NCBI RefSeq assembly: GCF_001908205.1
Contig: NZ_LGHL01000174.1
Coordinates: 1 to 35,894 of the forward strand
Source of the DNA: Bradyrhizobium sp. NAS80.1
Lineage (GTDB): Bacteria; Pseudomonadota; Alphaproteobacteria; Rhizobiales; Xanthobacteraceae
Direction: 5' to 3'
DNA length: 35,894 nucleotides
Shown: positions 24,558-32,169 of the stretch, piece by piece
Position numbering within the stretch: the stretch's first letter is position 1
How the letters are laid out: every line of letters starts with the position of its first letter
Notes under the pieces: model-generated
The model's input: only the letters and a program-made list of their open reading frames with translations
The model's database searches: none
What the model was told of the DNA's origin: nothing
Translations under genes and position numbers: made by a program

Positions 24558-25946
24558 CTACACGGGTATCCGCACACTTGCCCGTAGTCCGCCCATCGGG
24601 TTGTCGCCGAGCGTGATGTCGCCGCCATGCGAGCGGGCGATGTCGCGGGCGATTGCAAGGCCAAGGCCCGTGCCGCCTTCGTCCTGGTTGCGGGCGTTGT
24701 CCAGCCGCAGGAACGGCTTGAACACCTCCTCGCGTAAGTGGGCGGGAATGCCCGGTCCGTCGTCGTCGACCGTGACGGTCAAATATCGGTGATCGCGCTG
24801 GCCGGTGATGGCGATGGTCTTGCCGTAGCGCGCGGCATTGGTGACGAGGTTGGCGAGGCAGCGCTTGAATGAGGCCGGCTTCACCGTCACCACGGGCAGG
24901 CCGTGGAACGCCACGGTTGCGGTGTGGCCGTGGCGTTCGGCGTCGCTGCGTAGCTCCTCGAGCGCCTGCGCCATGTCGGTCGGCTGCGACTGCTCGCCGG
25001 AATCGCCGCGGGCAAACGCAAGGTAGTCCTCCAGCATCATCGACATTTCATCGACGTCCTTGCGCATCCCCTCCAGCTCGGGACTGTCGCCGATCAGCGC
25101 CAGCTCGAGCTTGAAGCGGGTCAGGATGGTGCGCAGATCGTGGCTGACGCCGGCGAGCATCGCGGTGCGCTGCTCCATCGTGCGCTCGATGCGCGATTTC
25201 ATTTCGAGGAAGGCGACCGCCGCGCGCCGCACTTCGCGCGCGCCTCTGGGGCGGAAGTTCGGCGCCTCGCGGCCCTTGCCGAAACTTTCTGCGGCGTCGG
25301 CAAGCCGCAGGATCGGCCTGATCTGGTTGCGCAGGAACAGCACCGCGACGATCAGGAGAATCGAGGACGTCCCGACCATCCAGAACAGGAAGATCTCCGA
25401 GTTCGAGGCATAGGCTGCGCTGCGCTGCGCGAACACGCGCATCACGGCGTCGTCGAGCTGGATGCGGATCTCGACGAGATTGGAGCGGCCGACCGTGTCG
25501 ATCCAGAAGGATCGCCCGATCTGGCGGCCGAGTTGCACCGACAGCGTCTGGTCGAGCAGCGAGAAAAACGGTTTTGGTCCCGGCGGCGGCATGTCGCCGG
25601 GGGGCAGGAAATCGACGACGAGGCCGAGGCGCTGCTGGGCGATGCGGCGGATCTGGTCACGGTCCTTGTCTTGCGGATAGCCCTTGTAGACGTCGATGAG
25701 CGCGGCGATGTCCTGAACCACTGCGGCCGACAGGCGGCGCGTCACCGTGTTCCAGTGCCGCTCCATGAACACGAAGGCGACAACCGATTGCAGTATCACC
25801 ATCGGCACGATCATGATGAGGAGCGCGCGGGCATAGAGGCCGGTCGGCATCCAGCCCTTGAACGCATTGCCCATCCAGCCATTGGCGGCGGAGACGCGGC
25901 CGGCGGCGCTCTTCAAAAGCGTCAGGCCGGTATCGATCGTGCTCAT
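24558..25946 (-). CDS. EnvZ-like sensor histidine kinase
   Basis: 462-aa inner-membrane kinase. TM1 lies at about 40-62 and TM2 at about 185-207, enclosing a periplasmic domain of about 120 residues; then HAMP (NQIRPILRLADAAESFG), a DHp domain with phospho-acceptor His269 in GVSHDLRTILTRFKLEL, and a CA domain with N-box NLVTNAARYG, G1 DDDGPGIP and G2 GTGLGLAIA. The H-box lacks the usual Pro after Thr (RTIL rather than RTPL). It follows the OmpR-type regulator by 19 bp and the MarR gene by overlap, forming a three-gene operon. The signal is unknown. Confidence 0.94.
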   Translation of the reverse strand: MSTIDTGLTLLKSAAGRVSAANGWMGNAFKGWMPTGLYARALLIMIVPMVILQSVVAFVFMERHWNTVTRRLSAAVVQDIAALIDVYKGYPQDKDRDQIRRIAQQRLGLVVDFLPPGDMPPPGPKPFFSLLDQTLSVQLGRQIGRSFWIDTVGRSNLVEIRIQLDDAVMRVFAQRSAAYASNSEIFLFWMVGTSSILLIVAVLFLRNQIRPILRLADAAESFGKGREAPNFRPRGAREVRRAAVAFLEMKSRIERTMEQRTAMLAGVSHDLRTILTRFKLELALIGDSPELEGMRKDVDEMSMMLEDYLAFARGDSGEQSQPTDMAQALEELRSDAERHGHTATVAFHGLPVVTVKPASFKRCLANLVTNAARYGKTIAITGQRDHRYLTVTVDDDGPGIPAHLREEVFKPFLRLDNARNQDEGGTGLGLAIARDIARSHGGDITLGDNPMGGLRASVRIPV

Positions 25947-25965
25947 CGGTCGCGCTTCACTTGAT

Positions 25966-26697
25966 CTATGGCGAGGCTACCAGCCGATAGCCGATGCCGC
26001 GCACCGCCTGGAGGAACAGCGGATTGGCGGGATCGGTCTCGATCTTGCGCCGCAGGCGGTTGATCTGCACGTCGACGGCGCGCTCGTTCACGCTGCCGTT
26101 GCCGGTGAGTGCGCTGCGCGGGACGGTCTCGCCCGGTGTCTCCGAGAGGATGCGCAGCATCTCGCGCTCGCGGTCGGTGAGGTGGATGACCTCCTCGCCC
26201 TGGCGCAATTCGCCGCGATCGAGGTGGAAGACGTAGGGGCCGAACGCGATCTTCTCCACCGCCGCCGCCTGTGGCGGCGGAGCGGCACGCTTGAGGATGT
26301 TGTTGATGCGCAGCGCAAGCTCGCGCGGCTCGAACGGCTTTGCCACATAGTCGTCGGCGCCGATCTGCAGGCCCTCGATACGGCTTTCGGCTTCATGGCG
26401 CGCCGTCAGCATCACGATCGGCACCGAGGAGGAGGTCCGGATGAAACGGGCAAGATCGAAGCCGGTCTCGCCGGGCATCATGACGTCGAGGATCAGGAGA
26501 TCGAAATGCAGGCTGAGCAGCTTCGAGCGCGCATCGCCGGCGCTCGCAGCGGTGGTGACGCGATAGCCTTCGCTGGCGAGGAAACGCGAGAGCAGATCGC
26601 GGATGCGGCGGTCGTCGTCGACCAGCAACAGATGCGGAGCGTCGTCGGCCGGGCGCGCCGGCGGGCGGGCGAGAGTGGCAGCGAGCGTCACGGTCAC
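25966..26697 (-). CDS. OmpR-family response regulator
   Basis: 243-aa DNA-binding regulator with an N-terminal receiver (acidic LLVDDD near residues 25-29, phospho-acceptor Asp71 in LILDVMMPG, Thr in MLTARHE, Lys in VAKPFEP) and a C-terminal winged helix (FHLDRGELRQGEE ... VDVQINRLRRKIE ... VRGIGYRL). The GTG start overlaps the MarR stop (GTGA). Immediately downstream is the cognate-looking kinase. The MarR-regulator arrangement recalls petP-petR of Rhodobacter, where PetR is the response regulator; I use this as a parallel rather than a firm name. Target genes are not evident here. Confidence 0.94.
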   Translation of the reverse strand: MTVTLAATLARPPARPADDAPHLLLVDDDRRIRDLLSRFLASEGYRVTTAASAGDARSKLLSLHFDLLILDVMMPGETGFDLARFIRTSSSVPIVMLTARHEAESRIEGLQIGADDYVAKPFEPRELALRINNILKRAAPPPQAAAVEKIAFGPYVFHLDRGELRQGEEVIHLTDREREMLRILSETPGETVPRSALTGNGSVNERAVDVQINRLRRKIETDPANPLFLQAVRGIGYRLVASP

Positions 26698-27236
26698 TCC
26701 TTTGCGTCTTGATTGACGGAGGCGAAGATCGTCTCGAGCACCTTGTCCGGATCGTCGCGGTCGATCATCGCGCGCAGGAAGCGCTTGACGGTCTCGGCAT
26801 CCTGCGGAGCCATCTCGGCAAGCGCCTTGGTGATCCGCGTGGTCTGGAGGCCGGCGAGCTTCTGCACCAACGTTTCGCCTTTCGGCGTCGCGTACAGCAG
26901 GCGCTGGCGGCGATCATTATCGCCGGTTTTCTGCACGATATAGCCCTCGTCCAGGAGCTGCTTGAGCACGCGGCCGAGGGACTGCTTGGTGATGCGCAGG
27001 ACGTCGAGGAGGTCGGCGACCTTGAGGCCGGGATAGCGGTAAACGAAGTGCATGACCCGGTGATGGGCCCGGCCGAAGCCGAAGGCTTCGAGCTCCTGGT
27101 CGGGATCGCCGACAAAATCGCGATAGGCGAAGAACAGCAGCTCGATGATATCCCAGCGCAAATTGCCTCCGCCGCCTGCGGCCGGCCTGGGCTCGGTGGC
27201 GTCATGAGAGGGAGTCACGAAATTTATGTCAGGCAT
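26694..27236 (-). CDS. MarR-family transcriptional regulator (PetP-like position)
   Basis: 180-aa winged-helix regulator from the ATG at 27236 (MPDINFVTPSHD); upstream in-frame sequence is not protein-like. The DNA-binding region is visible in RVMHFVYRYPGLKVADLLDVL, ITKQSLGRVLKQLLDEGYIV and the wing DNDRRQRLLYATPKG. MarR proteins act as dimers, often repressing nearby genes. It overlaps the response regulator by 4 bp, so the three genes are co-translated. It is divergent from ilvE: the likely ilvE promoter lies immediately beside its start codon, with a candidate inverted repeat. Confidence 0.92.
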   Translation of the reverse strand: MPDINFVTPSHDATEPRPAAGGGGNLRWDIIELLFFAYRDFVGDPDQELEAFGFGRAHHRVMHFVYRYPGLKVADLLDVLRITKQSLGRVLKQLLDEGYIVQKTGDNDRRQRLLYATPKGETLVQKLAGLQTTRITKALAEMAPQDAETVKRFLRAMIDRDDPDKVLETIFASVNQDAKE

Positions 27237-27575
27237 ATTGACGTATCTTGGGTTCAATGTTACAAAACGATCAGCCCGCACGAAATTTTAGATCGTTTCG
27301 CGTCGGGTGGCATCGAAGCACGACGGCCGCGGATAGCCGGACAGGCGGCGACGGCCGAAGCAGATCTACCGTACGATTGTCGAGCGGCATTTCGGCAAAA
27401 CATACTGGACTTCCGCCTTCCGCAAAAGCATGTCCTCGGCGACATGCTGGCCACGGAAACCGGCCGTAACAAGGCTGGCGGTGGTTCGGCCAGAAACCCA
27501 ATCAAGCCAGCCGGGCCCGAAAGAGGGCTTGCGGGCGCCAGAGCAGCGCCGCTACCGGCAGCGGGAGGCAAGGAA
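27237..27575 (+). promoter_or_regulatory. Divergent marR-ilvE intergenic region with candidate ilvE promoter and operator
   Basis: A 339-bp gene-free stretch. A plus-strand promoter is suggested by TTGACG (27238-27243), a 17-bp spacer and TACAAA (27261-27266). Within it, ATTGA (27237-27241) and TCAAT (27254-27258) form an inverted repeat 12 bp apart, a possible MarR operator. Farther on, near 27428-27447, GCATGTC-CTCGGC-GACATGC can form a hairpin in the ilvE leader. AAGG precedes the ilvE ATG. Nothing else recognisable. Confidence 0.4.
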
Positions 27576-28659
27576 ATGAGCATGAAATTCGACATCCAGC
27601 CCGCATCCAATCCGACCACCGAGAAGGACCGCGTCGCCAAGCTGGTCGACCCCGGCTTCGGGCGGGTCTTCACCGATCATATGGCGATCGTCCGCTACAG
27701 CCAGGCCAAGGGCGGCTGGTACGAGGCGCGCATCGAGGCGCGCGCGAGTTTCCAGCTCGATCCGGCTGGCGCCGTCCTGCACTACGCGCAGGAAATCTTT
27801 GAAGGCCTCAAGGCCTACAAGCGCGACGACGGCGGCGTGAACCTGTTCCGCCCCGACGCCAATGCACGGCGCTTCAAGGACTCGGCCGACCGCATGGCGA
27901 TGGCGCAGATCCCCGAAGACGTCTTCATCGAAGCGGTCGAGCAGGTCGTGCGCATCGACCGCGCCTGGATGCCGGGGCGGCGAGGGCAGCCTGTACCTGC
28001 GGCCCTTCATGATCGCGAGCGAGACCTTCCTCGGCGTCAAGCCGTCGTCCGAATACATCTTCGCGGTGATTGCGTCGCCAGTCGGCTCCTATTTCAAGGG
28101 CGGCCCCGCGCCGGTCTCGATCTGGGTCTCGGAGAACTACACGCGCGCTGCGATCGGCGGCACCGGCGCCGTCAAATGTGGCGGCAATTATGCCGCGAGC
28201 CTGCGTGCGCAGGCTGAAGCCATCCAGCACGGCTGCGATCAGGTGGTCTTCCTCGACGCGGTCGAGCGCCGCTATATCGAGGAGCTCGGTGGCATGAACG
28301 TGTTCTTCGTGTTCGATGACGGCTCGCTCTTGACGCCGCAGCTCGGCACGATCCTGCCCGGCATCACTCGCGACTCCATCATCGCGCTCGCCCGCGATGC
28401 CGGCAAGACGGTGCGCGAGGAGCCGTACTCCCTCGACCAGTGGCGCAAGGATGCGGCAAGCGGCAAGCTGAAGGAAGCATTTGCCTGCGGCACCGCGGCC
28501 GTGATCTCGCCGATCGGCAAGGTGCGCTCGGTGAGCGGCGATTTCGAGATCAGCGGCGGCGCCGCCGGCCCCGTCGCCATGGGCCTGCGCAAGCAGCTCG
28601 TCGACATCCAGTACGGCCGCACCAACGATCCGCACAACTGGATCCGCAAGGTGTTTTGA
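27576..28659 (+). CDS. ilvE: Branched-chain amino acid aminotransferase, interrupted by an apparent +1 frameshift
   Basis: PLP-dependent fold-IV transaminase interconverting Leu/Ile/Val and their keto acids. The start MSMKFDIQPAS has AAGG upstream. Reading continues to RAWMPG, then shifts frame at a GGGG run (27974-27977); with three G the protein joins as RAWMPGGEGSLYLRPFM, about 360 aa, normal for the BCAT-II (beta) family. Signature blocks on both sides are HYAQEIFEGLKAYK, FRPDANARRF, GAVKCGGNYAASL with the PLP lysine at about residue 200, and ELGGMNVFFVFDDG. As written, the frame would end early with unrelated sequence, so either a base-calling error or a recent mutation is present. It is divergent from marR. 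Confidence 0.9.
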
Positions 28660-28664
28660 GGTCT

Positions 28665-28793
28665 CGTGTCCCGGACGCGCTACAGCGTGAAACGCTGCTG
28701 CGCAGGGCCGGGACCCATGCCTCAGTGGATGGACCCCGGATCAGCAGCGCACCACGCCGCAAAGGGCGGCGCGCTGTGCAGCATCCGGGGAAC
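28665..28793. repeat. Interspersed palindromic repeat (TGTCCCGGACGCGCT type)
   Basis: About 129 bp running from CGTGTCCCGGACGCGCT to GCATCCGGGGAAC, with internal complementarity (GCTGCTGCGCAG against CAGCAGCGCAC; GGGCCGGGACC against GGACCCCGG). It starts six bases after the ilvE stop and probably provides its 3' hairpin. This style is a common Bradyrhizobium intergenic repeat. Confidence 0.65.
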
Positions 28794-28878
28794 GCCAATC
28801 GACAGGCATGTGCCGTGAACTCCCCGCCACGGTCGCGCGACAAAGCCCGAGACATCGAGGTATCTGGACATCGCGCTC

Positions 28879-29403
28879 ATGCCATCCAAACTCCCCCAGC
28901 CCCTGAAATGGGCCGTTCTCGCCGCTGTCACCGGCGCCACCGTCTTCGGCATCCTGACCATCGGACCCAAGCCCGAGGTCGCGGCGGAAGATCGCTCGCC
29001 CATCGTCGACGTGTGCACAACCGACCCTGAAATGAACGCCGCGATCGCGCGCGCCCGCGGCTCGCTCCCGACCTTCTGGGCCTCTTATGATGCGCCAAAG
29101 CCGTCGGAGACCGGGCACTCGCTGAAACTGCACTTTTCGACTCGAAGGCGCGGTGAGCACATTTGGATCGCCGAGGTGAAAAAGCTGCCGAACGGGGCCT
29201 ATTCGGGTCTCTTCGCCAACGAGCCGCGCGATCTGCCGGGCAAACGGGCAGGCGACGAGGTCAAGTTCAGCGAAGCCGACATCTCGGATTGGATGTTCAT
29301 GCGCAACGGCAAGATCGTCGGCGGCGAAACCATCAAGCCGACGCTGAAGTCGCTGCCGAAAGCGGACGCGGATGCGATCCGGGCGCGCATGGAGCAGCCG
29401 TAG
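28879..29403 (+). CDS. DUF2314 domain protein with N-terminal membrane anchor/signal
   Basis: 174 aa. The first about 30 residues contain one hydrophobic helix (WAVLAAVTGATVFGILTI), an uncleaved anchor or signal peptide. The body shows the DUF2314 pattern: MNAAIARARGSLPTFWASYD, HIWIAEVKKLPNGAYSGLFANEP, RAGDEVKFSEADISDWMFM and GKIVGGETIKP. The family has no established function. It sits between two palindromic repeats and upstream of hisS on the same strand, with about 200 bp between, so it is probably an independent unit. Confidence 0.87.
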   Translation: MPSKLPQPLKWAVLAAVTGATVFGILTIGPKPEVAAEDRSPIVDVCTTDPEMNAAIARARGSLPTFWASYDAPKPSETGHSLKLHFSTRRRGEHIWIAEVKKLPNGAYSGLFANEPRDLPGKRAGDEVKFSEADISDWMFMRNGKIVGGETIKPTLKSLPKADADAIRARMEQP

Positions 29404-29412
29404 TTCTTCTTT

Positions 29413-29557
29413 CCCTCTCCCCGCCTGCGGGGAGAGGGGCGGGGTGAGGGGGGAGTCTCCACGGGGACGCTGGCAGCTGGATTCGCGGAGAATCCCCCTC
29501 ACGCGGATTTTATGCCGGAGGCATAAAATCCGACCTCTCCCCGCAAGCGGGGCGAGG
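29413..29557. repeat. Palindromic intergenic repeat (CCTCTCCCCGC type, copy 2)
   Basis: CCCTCTCCCCGC-CT-GCGGGGAGAGGG (29413-29438) and CCTCTCCCCGCAAGCGGGGCGAGG (29534-29557) flank a perfect hairpin with 13-bp arms, CGGATTTTATGCC / GGCATAAAATCCG (29504-29532). The right block is identical to that of the copy at 24446-24549, but the middle hairpin is not found there. Confidence 0.85.
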
Positions 29558-29607
29558 TGCAGAGAACCCCGGTTGCCGCTTTGCGCGTCGGCTGGTAAAC
29601 GCCGCGC

Positions 29608-31122
29608 ATGGCCGAGAAACCCAAAAAACCCCAGAAACTGAAGGCGCGCCTGCCGCGCGGGCTCGAGGATCGCGATCCCGCGGCGATCCGGGCGACGCGC
29701 GAGATGGTCGAGAAGATCCGCGCCGTCTACGAGCTCTACGGGTTCGAGCCCGTGGAAACGCCGGCGATGGAATACACCGACGCGCTCGGCAAATTCCTGC
29801 CCGACCAGGATCGTCCGAACGAGGGCGTGTTCTCGTTCCAGGACGACGACGAGCAGTGGATTAGCTTGCGCTACGACCTGACCGCGCCGCTCGCCCGCTA
29901 TGTCGCCGAGAATTTCGACACGCTGCCGAAACCCTATCGCAGCTATCGCGCCGGCTATGTGTTCCGCAACGAGAAGCCCGGCCCCGGCCGCTTCCGCCAG
30001 TTCATGCAGTTCGACGCCGATACGGTCGGCTCGGCGACCCCGGCGGCGGACGCTGAGATCTGCATGATGGCTGCGGACACGATGGAGGCGCTGGGCGTGC
30101 AGCGTGGCCAGTACGTCGTGAAGGTGAACAACCGCAAGGTGCTCGACGGCGTTCTGGAGGCAATTGGGCTCGCGGGTGAAGAGAACGCGGCACGCAGATT
30201 GACCGTGCTGCGCGCGATCGACAAGCTCGACAAGTTTCCCGCCGAGGAAGTGCGCAAATTGCTCGGTCCCGGAAGGTGGGATGGTGGCGAAGAAGGCAAG
30301 GGCGACTTCACGAAAGGCGCCAACCTGAGCGCGGCCGAGGCTGCCGTTGTTCTTGCCATCACCGAAAAGCGCGACGATTGGAAAGAGGCAATTGCTGCAG
30401 CCGATGTCTACCTGGCCAAGAGCGAGATTGGTCAGGCCGGCGTGAGTGAGCTGGAAGAGATTGCCAAACTGGTCACAGCGTCAGGTTACGGTGCAGACCG
30501 TATCCGCATCGACCCGTCGGTGGTTCGCGGTCTCGAATACTACACCGGGCCCGTTTACGAGGTCGAACTGCTGCTCGACACCAAGGACGAGAAAGGCCGC
30601 CCGGTGCGGTTCGGCTCGGTCGGTGGCGGCGGGCGCTATGACGGGCTCGTCTCGCGCTTCCGCGGCGAGCCGGTGCCGGCGACCGGCTTCTCGATCGGCG
30701 TGTCGCGCCTCCAGGCCGCGCTGACGCTGCTCGGCAAGCTCGACACGCGGCCTGAATTCGGTCCCGTCGTCGTCACCGTGTTCGATCGCGACCGCGTTGC
30801 CGACTATCAGAGGATGGTCGCGAGCCTGCGCACCGCCGGCATCCGTGCCGAGCTCTATCTCGGCAATCCCAAGAACATGGGCAACCAGCTCAAATACGCC
30901 GACCGCCGCAACGCGCCCTGCGTCATCATCCAGGGCTCCGATGAAAAAGCGCGCGGCGAGGTGCAGATCAAGGATTTGATCGAAGGCGCGAAAGCGGCGG
31001 CTGCGATCGCCTCCAACCAGGAATGGCGTGAGAGCCGCCCGGCGCAGTTCTCGTGCAGCGAAGCCGATCTCGTCGCGAAGGTGCGCGAGGTGCTGGCCCG
31101 CCATGACGTAAAGTGGGGATAG
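29608..31122 (+). CDS. hisS: Histidyl-tRNA synthetase (alphaproteobacterial type)
   Basis: Class II aminoacyl-tRNA synthetase charging tRNA-His, 504 aa, longer than the about 424 aa of E. coli HisRS. Motif 2 is RAGYVFRNEKPGPGRFRQFM, with EKPGPGRFRQ in place of the usual ErPQKGRyRE type. The histidine-specific motifs appear as VVRGLEYYTGPVYE and VGGGGRYDGL; motif 3 includes ATGFSIGVSRLQ; an anticodon-binding domain follows (VVVTVFDRDRVADYQ onward). An insertion of about 40 residues around RWDGGEEGKGDF separates the blocks. A subset of alphaproteobacteria is reported to use such a HisRS with a tRNA-His that lacks G-1. Confidence 0.96.
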   Translation: MAEKPKKPQKLKARLPRGLEDRDPAAIRATREMVEKIRAVYELYGFEPVETPAMEYTDALGKFLPDQDRPNEGVFSFQDDDEQWISLRYDLTAPLARYVAENFDTLPKPYRSYRAGYVFRNEKPGPGRFRQFMQFDADTVGSATPAADAEICMMAADTMEALGVQRGQYVVKVNNRKVLDGVLEAIGLAGEENAARRLTVLRAIDKLDKFPAEEVRKLLGPGRWDGGEEGKGDFTKGANLSAAEAAVVLAITEKRDDWKEAIAAADVYLAKSEIGQAGVSELEEIAKLVTASGYGADRIRIDPSVVRGLEYYTGPVYEVELLLDTKDEKGRPVRFGSVGGGGRYDGLVSRFRGEPVPATGFSIGVSRLQAALTLLGKLDTRPEFGPVVVTVFDRDRVADYQRMVASLRTAGIRAELYLGNPKNMGNQLKYADRRNAPCVIIQGSDEKARGEVQIKDLIEGAKAAAAIASNQEWRESRPAQFSCSEADLVAKVREVLARHDVKWG

Positions 31123-31137
31123 CCATTCCGGCAGGCC

Positions 31138-31214
31138 GTCATGCCCGGGCTTGTCCCGGGCATCCACGTCTTGTTTGATGGGAAAGAACGTGGATGGCCG
31201 GGACAAGCCCGGTC
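31138..31214. repeat. Palindromic repeat (GTCATGCCCGGGCTTGTCCCGGGC type)
   Basis: The left half is itself a hairpin (GCCCGGG-CTTGT-CCCGGGC, 31143-31161). CATCCACGT pairs with ACGTGGATG, and the right arm is GGCCGGGACAAGCCCGG. About 77 bp. It follows hisS by 16 bp and may act as its terminator. Confidence 0.75.
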
Positions 31215-31240
31215 AACGCGAAAGCAGCAGGGAGAAGACG

Positions 31241-31444
31241 ATGCCTGAGATCACCATCAGCATGGCCGAAGGCCGCACCGACGAGCAGAAGGCCGGCATG
31301 ATGCGCGACATCACGCAGGCGCTGGTCAAGAATCTTGGCGTCGATGCCGAGGCCGTCGTCATCCAGATCAACGAAGCCCCGCTCCGCCACAAGATGAAGG
31401 GCGGCAAGACCTTTGTGGAGCGCGCGGCGGCGGCGAAGAAATAG
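31241..31444 (+). CDS. 4-oxalocrotonate tautomerase family enzyme
   Basis: 67-aa soluble tautomerase. The start is the ATG at 31241, with GGAG 7 nt upstream, because it places Pro directly after Met (MPEITISMAEGRTDEQ); removal of Met leaves the catalytic N-terminal proline of the tautomerase superfamily. The rest of the fold is visible (KAGMMRDITQALVKNLG, AVVIQINEAP). Members usually form hexamers. The longer reading frame upstream runs through the palindromic repeat and is not credible. The substrate cannot be told; there is no aromatic-degradation cluster nearby. Confidence 0.92.
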   Translation: MPEITISMAEGRTDEQKAGMMRDITQALVKNLGVDAEAVVIQINEAPLRHKMKGGKTFVERAAAAKK

Positions 31445-31484
31445 ACGGCTGGCGAGAGTAGCCACAGCCGCAGCAGCAATCACA

Positions 31485-31631
31485 GCTGTCGTCCCGGCGA
31501 ACGCCGGGACCCATAACCGCAGGGAGCGGTTGTGGGCGAGCTGCCAACCACGGGTCTTCGCCAAACTACTCCCTGTGGTTATGGGTCCCGGATCGGCGCT
31601 CCGCTTTGCTGCGCTTGTCCGGGACGACAGC
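31485..31631. repeat. Palindromic intergenic repeat (GTCGTCCCGG type, long copy)
   Basis: Outer arms GCTGTCGTCCCGG and CCGGGACGACAGC. Inner elements CGGGACCCATAACC and GGTTATGGGTCCCGG are also complementary, as are CAGGGAG and CTCCCTG. About 147 bp, filling the gap between the tautomerase and thioesterase genes. Confidence 0.85.
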
Positions 31632-31646
31632 GGAGTTTGAGGCAGC

Positions 31647-32042
31647 ATGGACGCACGCGACTTCATCAAGATCGGCATGAGCGCCGAGCGCACGCTGGTG
31701 GTCCCGGCGGAGCGTACGGTCGGGCATTTCGTGCCTGGCATGCCGATGGTCTATGCAACGCCGATGATGATCCTGGAGATGGAGATAACGTCGGGCGATG
31801 CGATCCGCTCGGCGCTTCAGCCAGGCTGGGTCACCGTCGGCACCGAGGTCGATATCCGCCATCTCGCTGCCGCGCTCGTCGGGGCGACGGTGCGGACCAC
31901 CGCGAAGGTGGTCGCCGTCGAGCGCCGCGTCATCCGCTTCGAGGTCGAGGCGTTCGAGGGTACGCGCAAGCTCGGCGAGGGCCGTCACGCGCGCGGGCTC
32001 GTCAATGTCGAGATGTTCAACAAGCGGCTGGGGGCGACGTAG
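31647..32042 (+). CDS. Hotdog thioesterase, FlK (fluoroacetyl-CoA thioesterase)-like
   Basis: 131-aa hotdog-fold protein with GAGG upstream of the ATG. Thr38 (in YATPMMI), Glu46 (ILEMEI) and His72 (DIRHLAA) align in exact spacing with the catalytic Thr42/Glu50/His76 of FlK from Streptomyces cattleya. GTEVDIRHLAAALVGATVRTT and GEGRHARGLVNVEMF are also family-like. Whether it acts on fluoroacetyl-CoA is doubtful; most relatives are general acyl-CoA thioesterases of unknown substrate. It lies between two palindromic repeats. Confidence 0.87.
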   Translation: MDARDFIKIGMSAERTLVVPAERTVGHFVPGMPMVYATPMMILEMEITSGDAIRSALQPGWVTVGTEVDIRHLAAALVGATVRTTAKVVAVERRVIRFEVEAFEGTRKLGEGRHARGLVNVEMFNKRLGAT

Positions 32043-32057
32043 CATCCGCTTGCTCTG

Positions 32058-32167
32058 ACCTCATCCTGAGGAGATCGCGCAGCGGTCGTGTCGAAGGATG
32101 GCCGCGGGCAAGAGCGGGGCCTGCATGGTTCGAGACGGCGCTGACGCGCCTCCTCACCATGAGGGTC
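32058..32167. repeat. Interspersed palindromic repeat (CTCATCCTGAGGAG type)
   Basis: Begins ACCTCATCCTGAGGAG and ends CTCCTCACCATGAGGGT, with internal GTGTCGAAGGATGG and GGTTCGAGACGGCGC. It lies in the gap between the convergent thioesterase and proC genes. It matches a style of repeat very frequent in Bradyrhizobium genomes; no second copy in this window. Confidence 0.65.
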
Positions 32168-32169
32168 TG

